DNA of 64,000 nt, taken from Magnetospirillum sp902729445 (GTDB lineage Bacteria > Pseudomonadota > Alphaproteobacteria > Rhodospirillales > Magnetospirillaceae). A program made the translations under genes and the position numbers. Where the stretch lies: NCBI RefSeq assembly GCF_902729445.1, contig NZ_CACVCE010000001.1, positions 1-64,000 of the forward strand. Direction: 5' to 3'. Positions 35,264-44,810 of the stretch are shown here, piece after piece (position 1 is the first letter of the stretch; every line of letters starts with the position of its first letter). The notes below the pieces were generated by a model, which ran no database searches, had not been told where the DNA came from, and saw only the letters and a list, made by a program, of their open reading frames with translations.

Positions 35264-36952
35264 ATGTTCATCGATAATTGGAGTTTTCGGGCCAAGATGC
35301 TGCTGATCGTGGCTGCGTCCATGGTCGGCATGATGGTGATGGTCGGTCTGGGGCTGTCCAGCCTGCATGACGAACTGCTGAGCGGTCGCCGGATCAAGAC
35401 CCGGCATCTGGTCGAAAGCGCGGTGACGCTGGTCGATCATTACGTCGCGCAGGAGCGATCCGGGGCCATGACCCGCGATCAGGCCCAGGGCGCGGCGCTC
35501 GCTGCCCTGAAGACGCTGCGCTACGGCGGCTCGGAATATTTCTGGGTCAACGATCTGCTGCCGCGCATGGTGATGCATCCGATCAAGCCCGAACTGAACG
35601 GCAAGGACCTGTCCGAGTTCAAGGACCCGGTCGGCAAGAAGCTGTTCGTCGCCTTTGCCGACGAAGTGCGGGCCAACAAGGCCGGCTTCGTCGATTATCT
35701 GTGGCCGAAGCCCGGCTTCGACCAGCCGGTCGCCAAGGTTTCCTTTGTTCAGGGCGTCGAGGCGTGGGGCTGGGTGGTCGGTTCGGGCATCTATCTCGAC
35801 GATGTCGAGACCGCCTTCATGGCCGAGGTCAAGCGCCAGGCGCTGCTGATCGGTGCCGTGGTGATGCTGGTGCTGGGCCTGTCCTATTGGGTCGGGCGCC
35901 GTGTCATCGATGCCCTGTCCGCCATCACCGGCGGTATGCACAAGCTGGCCGACGGCGACACCGCCGTCGTGATCGCTGGCGTCGCCCGCAAGGACGAGAT
36001 CGGCGACATGGTCCGCTCGGTCGAGGTGTTTCGCGCCAATGCCCTGGCGGTCAGCCGTCTGCAAAGCGAGCAGGAGGAGCACCGCCTGAAGGCCGAGGCC
36101 GAGCGGCGCGACACCCTGGAACGCCTGGCCAGCGAACTGGATGCCGGCGTTTCGTCGGCGGCCCAGGCGGTCAATGCGGCGGCCGCCCAGATGCGGGCCA
36201 CCGCCACCTTGATGAGCGGCTCGGCCGACCGCACCAGCGCCGAGACGGCGGTGGTGGCCGCCGCCGTGCAGCAGACCTCGTCCAATGTCGGAATCGTCGC
36301 CGCCGCCGCCGAGGAGCTGAACAACTCGATCGCCGAAATCGGCCATCAGGTCGGCCAGAGCTCGACCATCGCCCGCGAGGCGGTGGCCGCCGCGCGGCGC
36401 ACCGACGAAGTGGTGCGCGGCCTGGCCGACGCCGCCGGCCGGATCGGCGAAGTGGTCAGCATGATCAACGCCATCGCCGGCCAGACCAATCTGCTGGCCT
36501 TGAACGCCACCATCGAGGCGGCGCGTGCCGGTGAAGCCGGCAAGGGTTTCGCGGTGGTCGCCAACGAGGTCAAGCATCTGGCCAACCAGACCGCCAAGGC
36601 CACCGGCGACATCACCAGCCAGATCAGCGGCATCCAGGCCACCACCGCCGAGGCGGTCGCGGCCATCAGCGAGATCAGCCGTACCATCGAGGCCATGAAC
36701 CAGATCGCCGATTCGGTGTCCCAGGCGGTGCAGCAGCAAGGGGCCGCCACCGGCGAAATCGCCCGCAATGTCGCCGAGGCGGCCCATGGGGCCAGCGAGG
36801 TGTCGAGCTCGATCGGCACGGTGTCCGAGGCGGTGGCCGAAACCGGCGACGCCGCCCGCGAGGTCCTGAGCGCCGCCGACTCGCTTGCCCGCGATTCGGA
36901 AGGCCTGATGGGCGGTCTCGACCGCTTCCTCAAGGGCGTCAAGGCGATGTGA
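35264..36952 (+). CDS. Methyl-accepting chemotaxis protein with single Cache (sCache_2) sensor
   Basis: 562 aa. Membrane helix (about 11-30), a periplasmic sCache_2 domain (GSEYFWVNDLLPRMVMHPIK is the family core), a second membrane helix (about 188-206), HAMP, and a full MCP signalling domain with NLLALNATIEAARAGEAGKG at the tip. No C-terminal CheR pentapeptide is seen. ATG 35264 is chosen because it directly precedes the membrane helix. sCache_2 receptors often sense small organic acids; ligand unknown. It stands alone with about 190 nt of non-coding leader. Confidence 0.92.
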   Translation: MFIDNWSFRAKMLLIVAASMVGMMVMVGLGLSSLHDELLSGRRIKTRHLVESAVTLVDHYVAQERSGAMTRDQAQGAALAALKTLRYGGSEYFWVNDLLPRMVMHPIKPELNGKDLSEFKDPVGKKLFVAFADEVRANKAGFVDYLWPKPGFDQPVAKVSFVQGVEAWGWVVGSGIYLDDVETAFMAEVKRQALLIGAVVMLVLGLSYWVGRRVIDALSAITGGMHKLADGDTAVVIAGVARKDEIGDMVRSVEVFRANALAVSRLQSEQEEHRLKAEAERRDTLERLASELDAGVSSAAQAVNAAAAQMRATATLMSGSADRTSAETAVVAAAVQQTSSNVGIVAAAAEELNNSIAEIGHQVGQSSTIAREAVAAARRTDEVVRGLADAAGRIGEVVSMINAIAGQTNLLALNATIEAARAGEAGKGFAVVANEVKHLANQTAKATGDITSQISGIQATTAEAVAAISEISRTIEAMNQIADSVSQAVQQQGAATGEIARNVAEAAHGASEVSSSIGTVSEAVAETGDAAREVLSAADSLARDSEGLMGGLDRFLKGVKAM

Positions 36953-36967
36953 CGATTGGCTGCGTGC

Positions 36968-37909
36968 TTACCGCCGCAGCCAGTCATCCACCAACCGCCG
37001 GGCGATGGCGTCGGGGCGGGGCAGGAAGGGCCGGCCGCTGCCGTCGGTGCGGTGCGCATCGGAAAACTCGGCGGCGATGCGGGCCTTGCTGAACCATTGC
37101 GCGTCTTCCAGTTCGTCCGGATCGGGGGCCAGGGTTCCCCCGATGGCGGTGGCGGAAAAGCCCAGCATCAAGGATGACGGAAACGGCCAGGGCTGGCCGC
37201 TGTGATAGCGGACCGCCGCCACCTCGATGCCGCTTTCCTCACGCACTTCGCGGGCAACCGCCTCTTCCAGGGTCTCGCCCGGCTCGACGAAGCCGGCCAG
37301 CACCGACCACATGCCGGGCGACCAGATCTTCTGGCGATGCATCAAGATCGCCGGCTGCCCCGTTTCATCGGTGCCGTCGACCCGCATGATCACCGCCGGG
37401 TCGGTGCGCGGATAATGCGGCGCGGCGCAGGTCCCATCCTGGCATTGGCGCATATGGCCGCCTTCCCGTGATTGGGTGGGGGCGCCGCAGATGCCGCAAA
37501 AGCGCGCCCGGCGGTGCCACAGCACCAGGGCGCGGCCATAGGCCAGGATCGCCGCATGGTCGGCCGGCAGGGTGCCGCCGACCGCCTTCAACGCGGTCCA
37601 GGCGCCATCGGGCCCCAGGCGAGGGGGCGTGCCATCGGGCTCGGGCTGCGCCTCGGACAGGTCGGCGGCGAACACCGGCCGCCCGGCCCACAGGCCCAGG
37701 AACACCGTGACACCGGCAAGGTCGAGCAGGCGAGCGGCGAGGTCGCCGTCAGGCATCACCGCGCCTTCCGGCGTGACCAATGACAGATCGCGCCAAAGTG
37801 GCACCAGCAACCGGTCGGGACGGCGGACAAGGGTGTCGATCGCCTTGTCGTCGCGGCGTAAATGATGGGCGCGGTCCAGCGGAACCGCAGAATAAAGGAT
37901 GGGGTCCAT
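36968..37909 (-). CDS. nudC: NAD+ diphosphatase / NADH pyrophosphatase NudC
   Basis: 313 aa from ATG 37909; an earlier ATG at 37972 would add 21 residues containing two Cys-rich pairs (CESC) and cannot be excluded. Zinc-ribbon Cys (FCGICG, and the later C-x4-C) are followed by the Nudix box GFVEPGETLEEAVAREVREESG and the NudC-specific SQPWPFPxS variant (SGQPWPFPSSLMLGF). It hydrolyses NAD(H) and removes NAD caps from RNA. Divergent from the GGDEF-EAL gene. Confidence 0.93.
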   Translation of the reverse strand: MDPILYSAVPLDRAHHLRRDDKAIDTLVRRPDRLLVPLWRDLSLVTPEGAVMPDGDLAARLLDLAGVTVFLGLWAGRPVFAADLSEAQPEPDGTPPRLGPDGAWTALKAVGGTLPADHAAILAYGRALVLWHRRARFCGICGAPTQSREGGHMRQCQDGTCAAPHYPRTDPAVIMRVDGTDETGQPAILMHRQKIWSPGMWSVLAGFVEPGETLEEAVAREVREESGIEVAAVRYHSGQPWPFPSSLMLGFSATAIGGTLAPDPDELEDAQWFSKARIAAEFSDAHRTDGSGRPFLPRPDAIARRLVDDWLRR

Positions 37910-37999
37910 AGGGCAAACGATGGCATCGTCGCATGATTCGCACAAGGTCATTGCCATTCTGTCGGGTTTCATGAAAATGGGGGGCTCCTGGGGGAGCCG

Positions 38000-39664
38000 A
38001 TGATCGATCAAAGCGCGCTGCTAGAGACCTTGCTGGAGACGATCCGTGACGCCGTCGTTGTGTGCGACGCCGAGCGACGCCTGGTGCGTGTCAACAAGGC
38101 CTTCGAGGTGATGACCGGCCATTCGACCGAGGGGCTGGTCGAAGGCGACGATCGCTTTGCCAATCTCGCCCGCAAATCCCTGATCGACGCGGTCTCGGCC
38201 AAGGGGGGGCGCTGGCAGGGCAATGTCGCTTGCGTCGGCGGTACCGAGAAGGCGGTGGTGATCAGCACCTCGGCCGTCAACGGGCCGGGCACCGACTTTC
38301 CCTGTTATTACCTGGGGCTGGTCCGTTTGGCCGCCGATGCCGCGCGCGATACCGGCGAGCAGCGTTTCGGCCACGACCAACTGACCGGCCTGCCCAACCG
38401 CGACATCTTCGGCGACCGCGTCGATCGCGCCGTGCTGACCTGCAATCGCGTCGGCGGCTCGGTCGCCCTGCTGATGATGGGCCTGGACCGCTTCACCATG
38501 GTCAACGACGCGCTGGGCCATGCCGCCGGCGACCGTCTGCTGATCGAGGTGTCCAACCGTCTGCGCCACTGCATCCGCGAGACCGACACCGTCGTCCGTC
38601 TCGACGGCGACAAGTTCGCCATGGTGATGACCATCGCCGACATGGACGACAGCGTCATCGTCGCCGAGAAGGTGCTGCATTCCATCAAGCAGCCCTTCGC
38701 GATGGATGGGCAAGAGGTGGTGGTGACCTTCTCGATCGGTATCGCGCTGTTCCCGCAGGACGCGCCCGACGCCTCGGGTCTGGTCAAGCAGGCGGAAAAC
38801 GCGCTGCATCACGCCAAGGTGTCGGGGCGCAACCAGTACCAGTTCTTCTCGAAGGACATGAACCGCAAGGCCAAGGTCCGCCTGGATCTGGAATCGCGCA
38901 TGCGCCGCGCCCTGGTCAACGAGGAATTCACCGTCTTCTATCAGCCGAAGGTGTCGGCCGACGACGACCGCCTGGTCGGGGCCGAGGCGCTGGTGCGCTG
39001 GATCGACCCCGACAAGGGCATGATCGGCCCCGGCGAGTTCATCCCGGTCGCCGAGGAAACCGGCCTGATCGAGCAGATCGGCGCGTGGGTGCTGCGCCGG
39101 TCGTGCGAGCAGACCATCGGCTGGCAGAAGATGGGCTTAAGCCCGGTCAAGGTGTCGGTCAACGTCTCGGCCCGTCAGTTCCGTTCCAGGGGCTTCATCG
39201 ATTCCGTCACCGGGGTCCTGGGCGATACCGGCCTCGACCCCAAGTGGCTGGAGCTGGAAATCACCGAAAGCATGCTGATGAACGACGTCGAATCGGCGGT
39301 GCGCAAGATGGGCGCCATCCGCGATCTGGGCGTCGGCCTGTCCATCGACGATTTCGGCACCGGCTATTCGTCGCTGTCCTATCTGGGGCGCTTTCCCATC
39401 ACCACCTTGAAGATCGACCGCGCCTTCATCGCCGACGTCGATACCAACCCCAAGACCGCCGAGATCGCCCGGGCCATCATCGGCCTGTCGCAGGGCCTGA
39501 ACCTGGAAGTGGTGGCCGAAGGCTGCGAGATTTCCGAGCATGTCGCCTTCCTCAGGGAACATGGCTGCTCGACCATCCAGGGGTACTATTACTCCAAGCC
39601 AGTGCCGGCCGATCAGTTCCAGCAAATGCTGGCGGCCGGGCGCGTTCCCCGCCCGAAAGACTGA
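38000..39664 (+). CDS. PAS-GGDEF-EAL protein with degenerate GGDEF (probable c-di-GMP phosphodiesterase)
   Basis: 554 aa, soluble. PAS domain (about 8-108), GGDEF domain (about 123-285) whose signature reads DGDKF (202-206) instead of GGDEF, and an EAL domain (about 297-545) with intact EAL (329-331), D450-D451 in IDDFGTGYS and VVAEGCE. The cyclase half is probably inactive or only binds GTP, while the phosphodiesterase half looks active. ATG 38000 follows GGGGGAG. Orphan gene, divergent from nudC. Confidence 0.9.
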   Translation: MIDQSALLETLLETIRDAVVVCDAERRLVRVNKAFEVMTGHSTEGLVEGDDRFANLARKSLIDAVSAKGGRWQGNVACVGGTEKAVVISTSAVNGPGTDFPCYYLGLVRLAADAARDTGEQRFGHDQLTGLPNRDIFGDRVDRAVLTCNRVGGSVALLMMGLDRFTMVNDALGHAAGDRLLIEVSNRLRHCIRETDTVVRLDGDKFAMVMTIADMDDSVIVAEKVLHSIKQPFAMDGQEVVVTFSIGIALFPQDAPDASGLVKQAENALHHAKVSGRNQYQFFSKDMNRKAKVRLDLESRMRRALVNEEFTVFYQPKVSADDDRLVGAEALVRWIDPDKGMIGPGEFIPVAEETGLIEQIGAWVLRRSCEQTIGWQKMGLSPVKVSVNVSARQFRSRGFIDSVTGVLGDTGLDPKWLELEITESMLMNDVESAVRKMGAIRDLGVGLSIDDFGTGYSSLSYLGRFPITTLKIDRAFIADVDTNPKTAEIARAIIGLSQGLNLEVVAEGCEISEHVAFLREHGCSTIQGYYYSKPVPADQFQQMLAAGRVPRPKD

Positions 39665-39754
39665 TATCTTTCGGTACCATGGCCGGCATTTCAATCTCTG
39701 CGCGTAAATACCAGAGTAACAGAGTCGGATAACCCCTTACGGATTGTGGGGTTG

Positions 39755-39768
39755 TTGACCAAAGTCAA
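39755..39768. promoter_or_regulatory. Perfect FNR/NNR-type box before napF
   Basis: TTGACCAAAGTCAA is a perfect TTGAC-N4-GTCAA dyad. Its centre is about 87 nt before the napF ATG, so a promoter with the box near -41 fits. It is the best example of the motif shared with nirS, nirT and the regulator genes. Confidence 0.75.
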
Positions 39769-39848
39769 ACCGCCTACCCTAACGCGGTGGCACTGTTCAG
39801 CCTGTCGGGTCCTTCTGGGGAGTGGGACCTTGAATGTGAGGCAGAGCG

Positions 39849-40163
39849 ATGACGGGAAGCTTATCCCGCCGGGCCCTTTTCGGACGGTCCGACGATCGCA
39901 GTGAACAGAGTGAGTTGCGACCGAAGGTGGCGGTTGTGGCGGGCGGCTGTCTGGCCGTCCGCGGCGTCACCTGCGTCGCCTGCGCCGATCCTTGCGAACC
40001 CCGCGCCCTTCGCATCCGCCCCATGCTGGGCGGTCGCGCCATGCCGATGATTGATGCCGCCACCTGCACCGGCTGCGGCGACTGCCTTGCGGTCTGCCCG
40101 GTGGGTGCGCTTTCCCTGCAACCGGTGGATCCCGCCGCATCGGAGACAAAATCATGCGCATGA
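39849..40163 (+). CDS. napF: Short NapF-type ferredoxin
   Basis: 104 aa, cytoplasmic. Only one complete 4Fe-4S motif is present (CTGCGDCLAVCPVGAL); the first cluster is partial (CVACADPC) and the protein is shorter than the usual NapF of about 160 aa with four clusters. The N-terminus SRRALFGR is a NapF hallmark. NapF helps assemble the Fe-S cluster of NapA before export. First gene of nap; overlaps napD by 10 nt. Confidence 0.82.
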   Translation: MTGSLSRRALFGRSDDRSEQSELRPKVAVVAGGCLAVRGVTCVACADPCEPRALRIRPMLGGRAMPMIDAATCTGCGDCLAVCPVGALSLQPVDPAASETKSCA

Positions 40164-40462
40164 ACGCTTTCGCGGCCCGCGAGCGCGCCGAGCCGCCGGT
40201 CCAACCCGTCAATATCTGCGGCGTGCTGGTGCACGCCCAACCCGATCAAAGGGTGGCCGTCAAGGCCGCCCTGGAAGAATTGCCCGGCACCGAGGTCCAT
40301 ACCATGACCGACGAGGGCAAATTGATCGTCGTCGTCGAGGACGCCGACGGCCAGTGGGCGAGTGAGACCATCACCCGCTTTTACGACGTCGAGGGAATCC
40401 TGTCGGTGGCCCTCGTTTACCATCATTTCGATAATGAGCTGGAAGGGGAGATCGTTCCATGA
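40154..40462 (+). CDS. napD: NapD, NapA signal-peptide chaperone
   Basis: 102 aa with the NapD ferredoxin-like fold (VNICGVLVHAQPDQRVAVKA; GTEVHTMTDEGKLIVVVED; ILSVALVYHHFDNE). It binds the twin-arginine signal of NapA and holds it in the cytoplasm until the Mo cofactor is inserted. Overlaps both neighbours by 10 and 4 nt. Confidence 0.93.
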   Translation: MRMNAFAARERAEPPVQPVNICGVLVHAQPDQRVAVKAALEELPGTEVHTMTDEGKLIVVVEDADGQWASETITRFYDVEGILSVALVYHHFDNELEGEIVP

Positions 40463-42960
40463 GCCTCAGCAGGCGCGACTTCATCAAGGCCAATGCGGCC
40501 GCCGCGACCGCGGCCGCCGCTGGCATCGCGGTGCCCGCAGTGGCGCAGCCGGCCAAGGCCAACATCCGCTGGGACAAGGGCGTGTGCCGGTTCTGCGGGA
40601 CCGGTTGCGGCGTGCTGGTCGGCGTGCAGGACGGACGGGTGGTCGCCACCCAGGGCGATCCCGACGCTCCGGTCAACCGTGGCCTGAACTGCATCAAGGG
40701 CTATTTCCTGTCCAAGATCATGTACGGCACCGACCGTCTGACCAAGCCGCTGTTGCGCATGAAGAACGGCAAGTTCGACAAGAACGGCGAGTTCGCGCCG
40801 ATCTCGTGGGACCAGGCTTTCGACATCATGGCCGAGAAGTGGAAGGAACAGCTGAAGAAGCCCGACGGTCAGACCCGGGTCGGCATGTTCGCCTCGGGCC
40901 AGTGGACCATCTGGGAAGGCTATGCCGCCGTCAAGCTGATGAAGGCCGGCTTCAGGTCCAACAACATCGATCCCAACGCGCGCCATTGCATGGCCTCGGC
41001 GGTGACCGGCTTCATGCGCACCTTCGGCATCGACGAGCCGATGGGCTGCTATGACGACATCGAGCATGCCGACGCCTTCGTGCTGTGGGGCTCGAACATG
41101 GCCGAGATGCATCCGATCTTGTGGTCGCGCCTGACCGATCGGCGCCTGACCCACGAAGGCTGCAAGGTCGCCGTGCTGTCGACCTACGAACACAAGTCGT
41201 TCGACCTGGCCGATATCCCGATGGTGTTCACGCCCAACACCGACCTGGCGATCTTGAACTTCATCTGCAACTACATCATCCAGACCGGCGCGGTGAACAA
41301 GGCGTTCGTCGACAAGGCGGTCAACTTCAAGAAGGGCGTCACCGACATCGGCTTCGGCCTGCGCCCGACCCATCCGCTGGAACAGGCGGCCGGCAATAAC
41401 GGCTATGGCGAAGGCAAGGGCGACCCCAACAAGGTCGAAAACTTCACCTTCGACGAGTTCAAGGCCTTCGTGTCGGAATACACCGTCGAAAAGGTGTCGA
41501 AGCTTTCGGGCGTGCCCGAAGACAAGCTGATCGCCATGGCCAAGCTCTATGCCGATCCCAAGGTCAAGGTCACCTCGTTCTGGACCATGGGCTTCAACCA
41601 GCATACGCGCGGCACGTGGGTCAACAACATGATCTACAACGTGCATCTGCTGGTCGGAAAGATTTCCGAGCCGGGCAACAGCCCGTTCTCGCTGACCGGT
41701 CAGCCCTCGGCCTGCGGCACCGCCCGCGAGGTCGGCACCTTCGCCCATCGTCTGCCCGCCGACATGGTGGTGATGAACGAAGGTCACCGCAAGGCTACCG
41801 AGGAAATCTGGAAGCTGCCGCCCGGCACGCTGAACCCCAAGATCGGTTATCACGCCGTGCTGCAGCATCGCATGCTGAAGGACGGCAAGCTGAACGCCTA
41901 TTGGGTGATGTGCACCAACAACATGCAGACCGCCCCCAACATGAACGAGGAAGGCTATCCGGGTTACCGCAATCCCGAGGCGTTCGTGGTGGTGTCCGAT
42001 CCCTATCCCACCGTCACCGCTCTGTCGGCCGACCTGATCCTGCCCACCGCCATGTGGATGGAGAAGGAAGGCGCCTACGGCAACGCCGAGCGCCGCACCC
42101 AGTTCTGGCGCCAGCAGGTCAAGGCCCCGGGCGAGGCCCGGTCCGACCTGTGGCAGATGATGGAATTCGCGAAGCGCTTCAAGATGGAGGAGGTCTGGCC
42201 GGCCGAATTGCTGGACAAGGCGCCACAATACAAGGGCAAGACCGTCTTCGACGTGATGTATGCCAACGGTGCCGTCAACAAGTACCCGCTGTCCGATCTG
42301 CAGCCCGGCCACGAGAACGACGAAAGCAAGGCGTTCGGCTTCTATGCCCAGAAGGGCCTGTTCGAGGAATATGCCGCCTTCGGTCGCGGCCATGCCCACG
42401 ATCTGGGGCCGTTCGACCTGTATCACAAGGCGCGCGGCCTGCGTTGGCCGGTGGTCGATGGCAAGGAAACCCTGTGGCGCTTCCGCGAGGGCTATGACCC
42501 CTATGTCAAGGCCGGCGAGGGGGTCAAGTTCTACGGCAAGCCCGACGGCAAGGCCTGGATCATCGCCCTGCCTTACCAGGACCCGCCGGAAAAGCCGGAT
42601 GCCGAGTTCAATCTGTGGCTGTGCACCGGCCGCGTGCTGGAACATTGGCATTCGGGCTCGATGACCCGGCGCGTGCCGGAACTGCACAAGGCGGTTCCCA
42701 ACGCGGTGTGCTTCATGCACCCCAACGACGCCAAGAGCAGGAATCTGCGCAATGGCGACGTCGTCAAGGTCAAGAGCCGGCGCGGCGAAATCAACCTGCG
42801 TCTGGATACGCGCGGCCGTAACCGCGTACCGGAAGGGCTGATCTTCGTGCCGTTCTTCGATGAAAGCATCCTGGTCAACAAGCTGACCCTGGATGCCACC
42901 TGCCCGATCTCGAAAGAGACCGACTTCAAGAAGTGCGCGGTCAAGGTCGAGAAGGCCTAG
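40459..42960 (+). CDS. napA: Periplasmic nitrate reductase catalytic subunit NapA
   Basis: 833 aa. Twin-arginine signal SRRDFIKANAA, 4Fe-4S ligands C43, C46, C50 and C78 (CRFCGTGCG), molybdenum ligand C177 in NARHCMASAV, and the bis-MGD domains of the DMSO-reductase family with a C-terminal cofactor-binding segment near RVLEHWHSGSMTRR. Reduces nitrate to nitrite in the periplasm. Length is standard. ATGA overlap with napD. Confidence 0.97.
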   Translation: MSLSRRDFIKANAAAATAAAAGIAVPAVAQPAKANIRWDKGVCRFCGTGCGVLVGVQDGRVVATQGDPDAPVNRGLNCIKGYFLSKIMYGTDRLTKPLLRMKNGKFDKNGEFAPISWDQAFDIMAEKWKEQLKKPDGQTRVGMFASGQWTIWEGYAAVKLMKAGFRSNNIDPNARHCMASAVTGFMRTFGIDEPMGCYDDIEHADAFVLWGSNMAEMHPILWSRLTDRRLTHEGCKVAVLSTYEHKSFDLADIPMVFTPNTDLAILNFICNYIIQTGAVNKAFVDKAVNFKKGVTDIGFGLRPTHPLEQAAGNNGYGEGKGDPNKVENFTFDEFKAFVSEYTVEKVSKLSGVPEDKLIAMAKLYADPKVKVTSFWTMGFNQHTRGTWVNNMIYNVHLLVGKISEPGNSPFSLTGQPSACGTAREVGTFAHRLPADMVVMNEGHRKATEEIWKLPPGTLNPKIGYHAVLQHRMLKDGKLNAYWVMCTNNMQTAPNMNEEGYPGYRNPEAFVVVSDPYPTVTALSADLILPTAMWMEKEGAYGNAERRTQFWRQQVKAPGEARSDLWQMMEFAKRFKMEEVWPAELLDKAPQYKGKTVFDVMYANGAVNKYPLSDLQPGHENDESKAFGFYAQKGLFEEYAAFGRGHAHDLGPFDLYHKARGLRWPVVDGKETLWRFREGYDPYVKAGEGVKFYGKPDGKAWIIALPYQDPPEKPDAEFNLWLCTGRVLEHWHSGSMTRRVPELHKAVPNAVCFMHPNDAKSRNLRNGDVVKVKSRRGEINLRLDTRGRNRVPEGLIFVPFFDESILVNKLTLDATCPISKETDFKKCAVKVEKA

Positions 42961-43022
42961 CTCGCGCGTGGTGATCACGGGGCCGCTCGCGGGCGGGCGG
43001 CCCCGGCCCGGAGAAGGTGACG

Positions 43023-43829
43023 ATGACGGACAAGGGCAAGCATACGGGCGCGGTCAGCCGGCGAGGTCTTCTCGCCCAGACCGTGCGCGCGGCCTGCGGG
43101 GCGGGGGTTCTTGCCCTGCTTCTGGCCGTGCCTGCCCGTAAGCGGGCCGAAGCCGTCGCGTTGCGTCCTCCGGGGGCGATCGCCACCGACGATTTTCTGT
43201 CGGCCTGCGTTCGCTGTGGTTTGTGCGTCCGTGATTGCCCCTACGATACCTTGAAATTGTCCGATATCGGCGACGGTCAGCCCTTGGGCACGCCGTTCTA
43301 CAACGCCCGCTCGGTGCCGTGCGAGATGTGCGAGCACATCCCCTGCGTCGCCGCCTGCCCGACCGGCGCCCTGGACAAAGGCCTGACCGACATCCGCGAC
43401 GCCCGCATGGGCACGGCGGTTCTGGTCGGCCAGGAAACCTGCCTGAATTTCTTAGGTCTGCGCTGTGACGTCTGTTACCGCGTCTGCCCGCTGATCGACC
43501 AGGCCATCACGCTGGAACGCCATCACAACGAGCGGACCGGCAAGCACGCCATGTTCATTCCCACCGTGCACACCGACAAATGCACCGGCTGCGGCAAGTG
43601 CGAGAAGGGCTGCGTGCTGGACGAGGCGGCGATCCGGGTGCTGCCGCACAATCTGGCGGTGGGCGTCCTGGGTGCCCATTACCGCCTGGGCTGGAAGGAA
43701 AAGGAAAAGGCTGGCAAGTCGCTGATCGACGGCATCATCGACCTGCCCGATCGCATGCCCGATCCTCCGGCCGCCATGCCCAGCCCCGAGCGTCTGCCCG
43801 GCGGCGGCTTCAAGGAGTTCAAGCCATGA
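43023..43829 (+). CDS. napG: NapG, periplasmic ferredoxin-type quinol dehydrogenase component
   Basis: 268 aa. Twin-arginine signal (SRRGLLAQT) and four 4Fe-4S motifs (CVRCGLCVRDC, CEMCEHIPCVAAC, the CDVCYRVC region, CTGCGKCEKGC). With NapH it passes electrons from quinol to NapC/NapB. GGAGAAGG is at correct distance from ATG 43023 but overlaps the GTG at 43017. Confidence 0.93.
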   Translation: MTDKGKHTGAVSRRGLLAQTVRAACGAGVLALLLAVPARKRAEAVALRPPGAIATDDFLSACVRCGLCVRDCPYDTLKLSDIGDGQPLGTPFYNARSVPCEMCEHIPCVAACPTGALDKGLTDIRDARMGTAVLVGQETCLNFLGLRCDVCYRVCPLIDQAITLERHHNERTGKHAMFIPTVHTDKCTGCGKCEKGCVLDEAAIRVLPHNLAVGVLGAHYRLGWKEKEKAGKSLIDGIIDLPDRMPDPPAAMPSPERLPGGGFKEFKP

Positions 43830-44761
43830 GCGCCGAACTCCGCCCCGGCCGCACCAAGGCCCAGGCCCAAGGCTGGCTGGCCGCCCACAAATGGCTGCTG
43901 GCCCGCCGTTTGGCCCAATTCGGCTTTCTGGCCCTGTTCCTGACCGGGCCGCTGTTCGGCCTGTGGATCACCAAGGGCACGCTGGCCGCCAGCCTGACCC
44001 TGAACATCTTGCCGCTGGCCGACCCGATGATGGTGGCCCAGGCCTTCCTGGCCCGCCATGTCGTCGAAACCAGTGCCTTGGTGGGCGCCGTCATCGTGCT
44101 GGCCGCCTATGCGGTCGTCGGCGGGCGGACCTATTGTTCGTGGGTGTGCCCGGTCAACGTGGTGACCGACCTGGCCGCCTGGCTGCGCGCCCGCTTCGGC
44201 CTCAAGGAAGGCTGGAGCCTGGATCGGCGCACCCGCTTCATCGTCCTGGGGGGCGTCATGGTCGCCTCGGCGGCGACCGGCACCATCGCCTGGGAATTCG
44301 CCAACCCCGTCACCATCCTGCATCGCGGCCTGGTCTATGGCGGGTTGTTCACCGCGGGATCGGCGCTGCTGGTGACGCTGGCCTTGTTCCTGTTCGATTT
44401 GGGCGTGGCCTCACGGGGCTGGTGCACCCATCTGTGCCCGGTCGGCGCCTTCTATGGGCTGGTCGGGTCGAAAAGCGTGGTGCGCGTCACCGCCAAGCGC
44501 CGCGATGCCTGCGACAATTGCATGGAATGCTTCGCCGTGTGCCCCGAGCGACATGTGATCGCCCCGGCGCTGCGCGGCAAATCCACCGGCGCCGGCCCGG
44601 TGATCACTTCCCGCGATTGTACCAATTGCGGGCGGTGCATCGATGTCTGCGCCAAGAATGTTTTCGAGTTCGGGACCCGCTTTCGCAACGGTTTGGACGA
44701 TGTCGATCACATCGTGCCGCCGGCGAAGGAAGGACCCGGGAATGTCGCGCGGGCGGGCTGA
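43826..44761 (+). CDS. napH: NapH, membrane quinol dehydrogenase component
   Basis: 311-aa membrane protein with four hydrophobic helices (about 30-50, 80-105, 145-165, 175-200), the two cytoplasmic Cys motifs YCSWVCPVN and GWCTHLCPVGAF, and two C-terminal 4Fe-4S motifs (CDNCMECFAVC, CTNCGRCIDVC). ATGA overlap with napG. Confidence 0.93.
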   Translation: MSAELRPGRTKAQAQGWLAAHKWLLARRLAQFGFLALFLTGPLFGLWITKGTLAASLTLNILPLADPMMVAQAFLARHVVETSALVGAVIVLAAYAVVGGRTYCSWVCPVNVVTDLAAWLRARFGLKEGWSLDRRTRFIVLGGVMVASAATGTIAWEFANPVTILHRGLVYGGLFTAGSALLVTLALFLFDLGVASRGWCTHLCPVGAFYGLVGSKSVVRVTAKRRDACDNCMECFAVCPERHVIAPALRGKSTGAGPVITSRDCTNCGRCIDVCAKNVFEFGTRFRNGLDDVDHIVPPAKEGPGNVARAG

Positions 44762-44810
44762 GATGGCCGACGCCCAAGGAAATGGAAGTTCTGGAAGGGG
44801 AGTGACCGCT

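Noticed and set aside
40423..42978. 851-codon open frame on the minus strand
   Set aside because: Exact antisense of napA, without domains.
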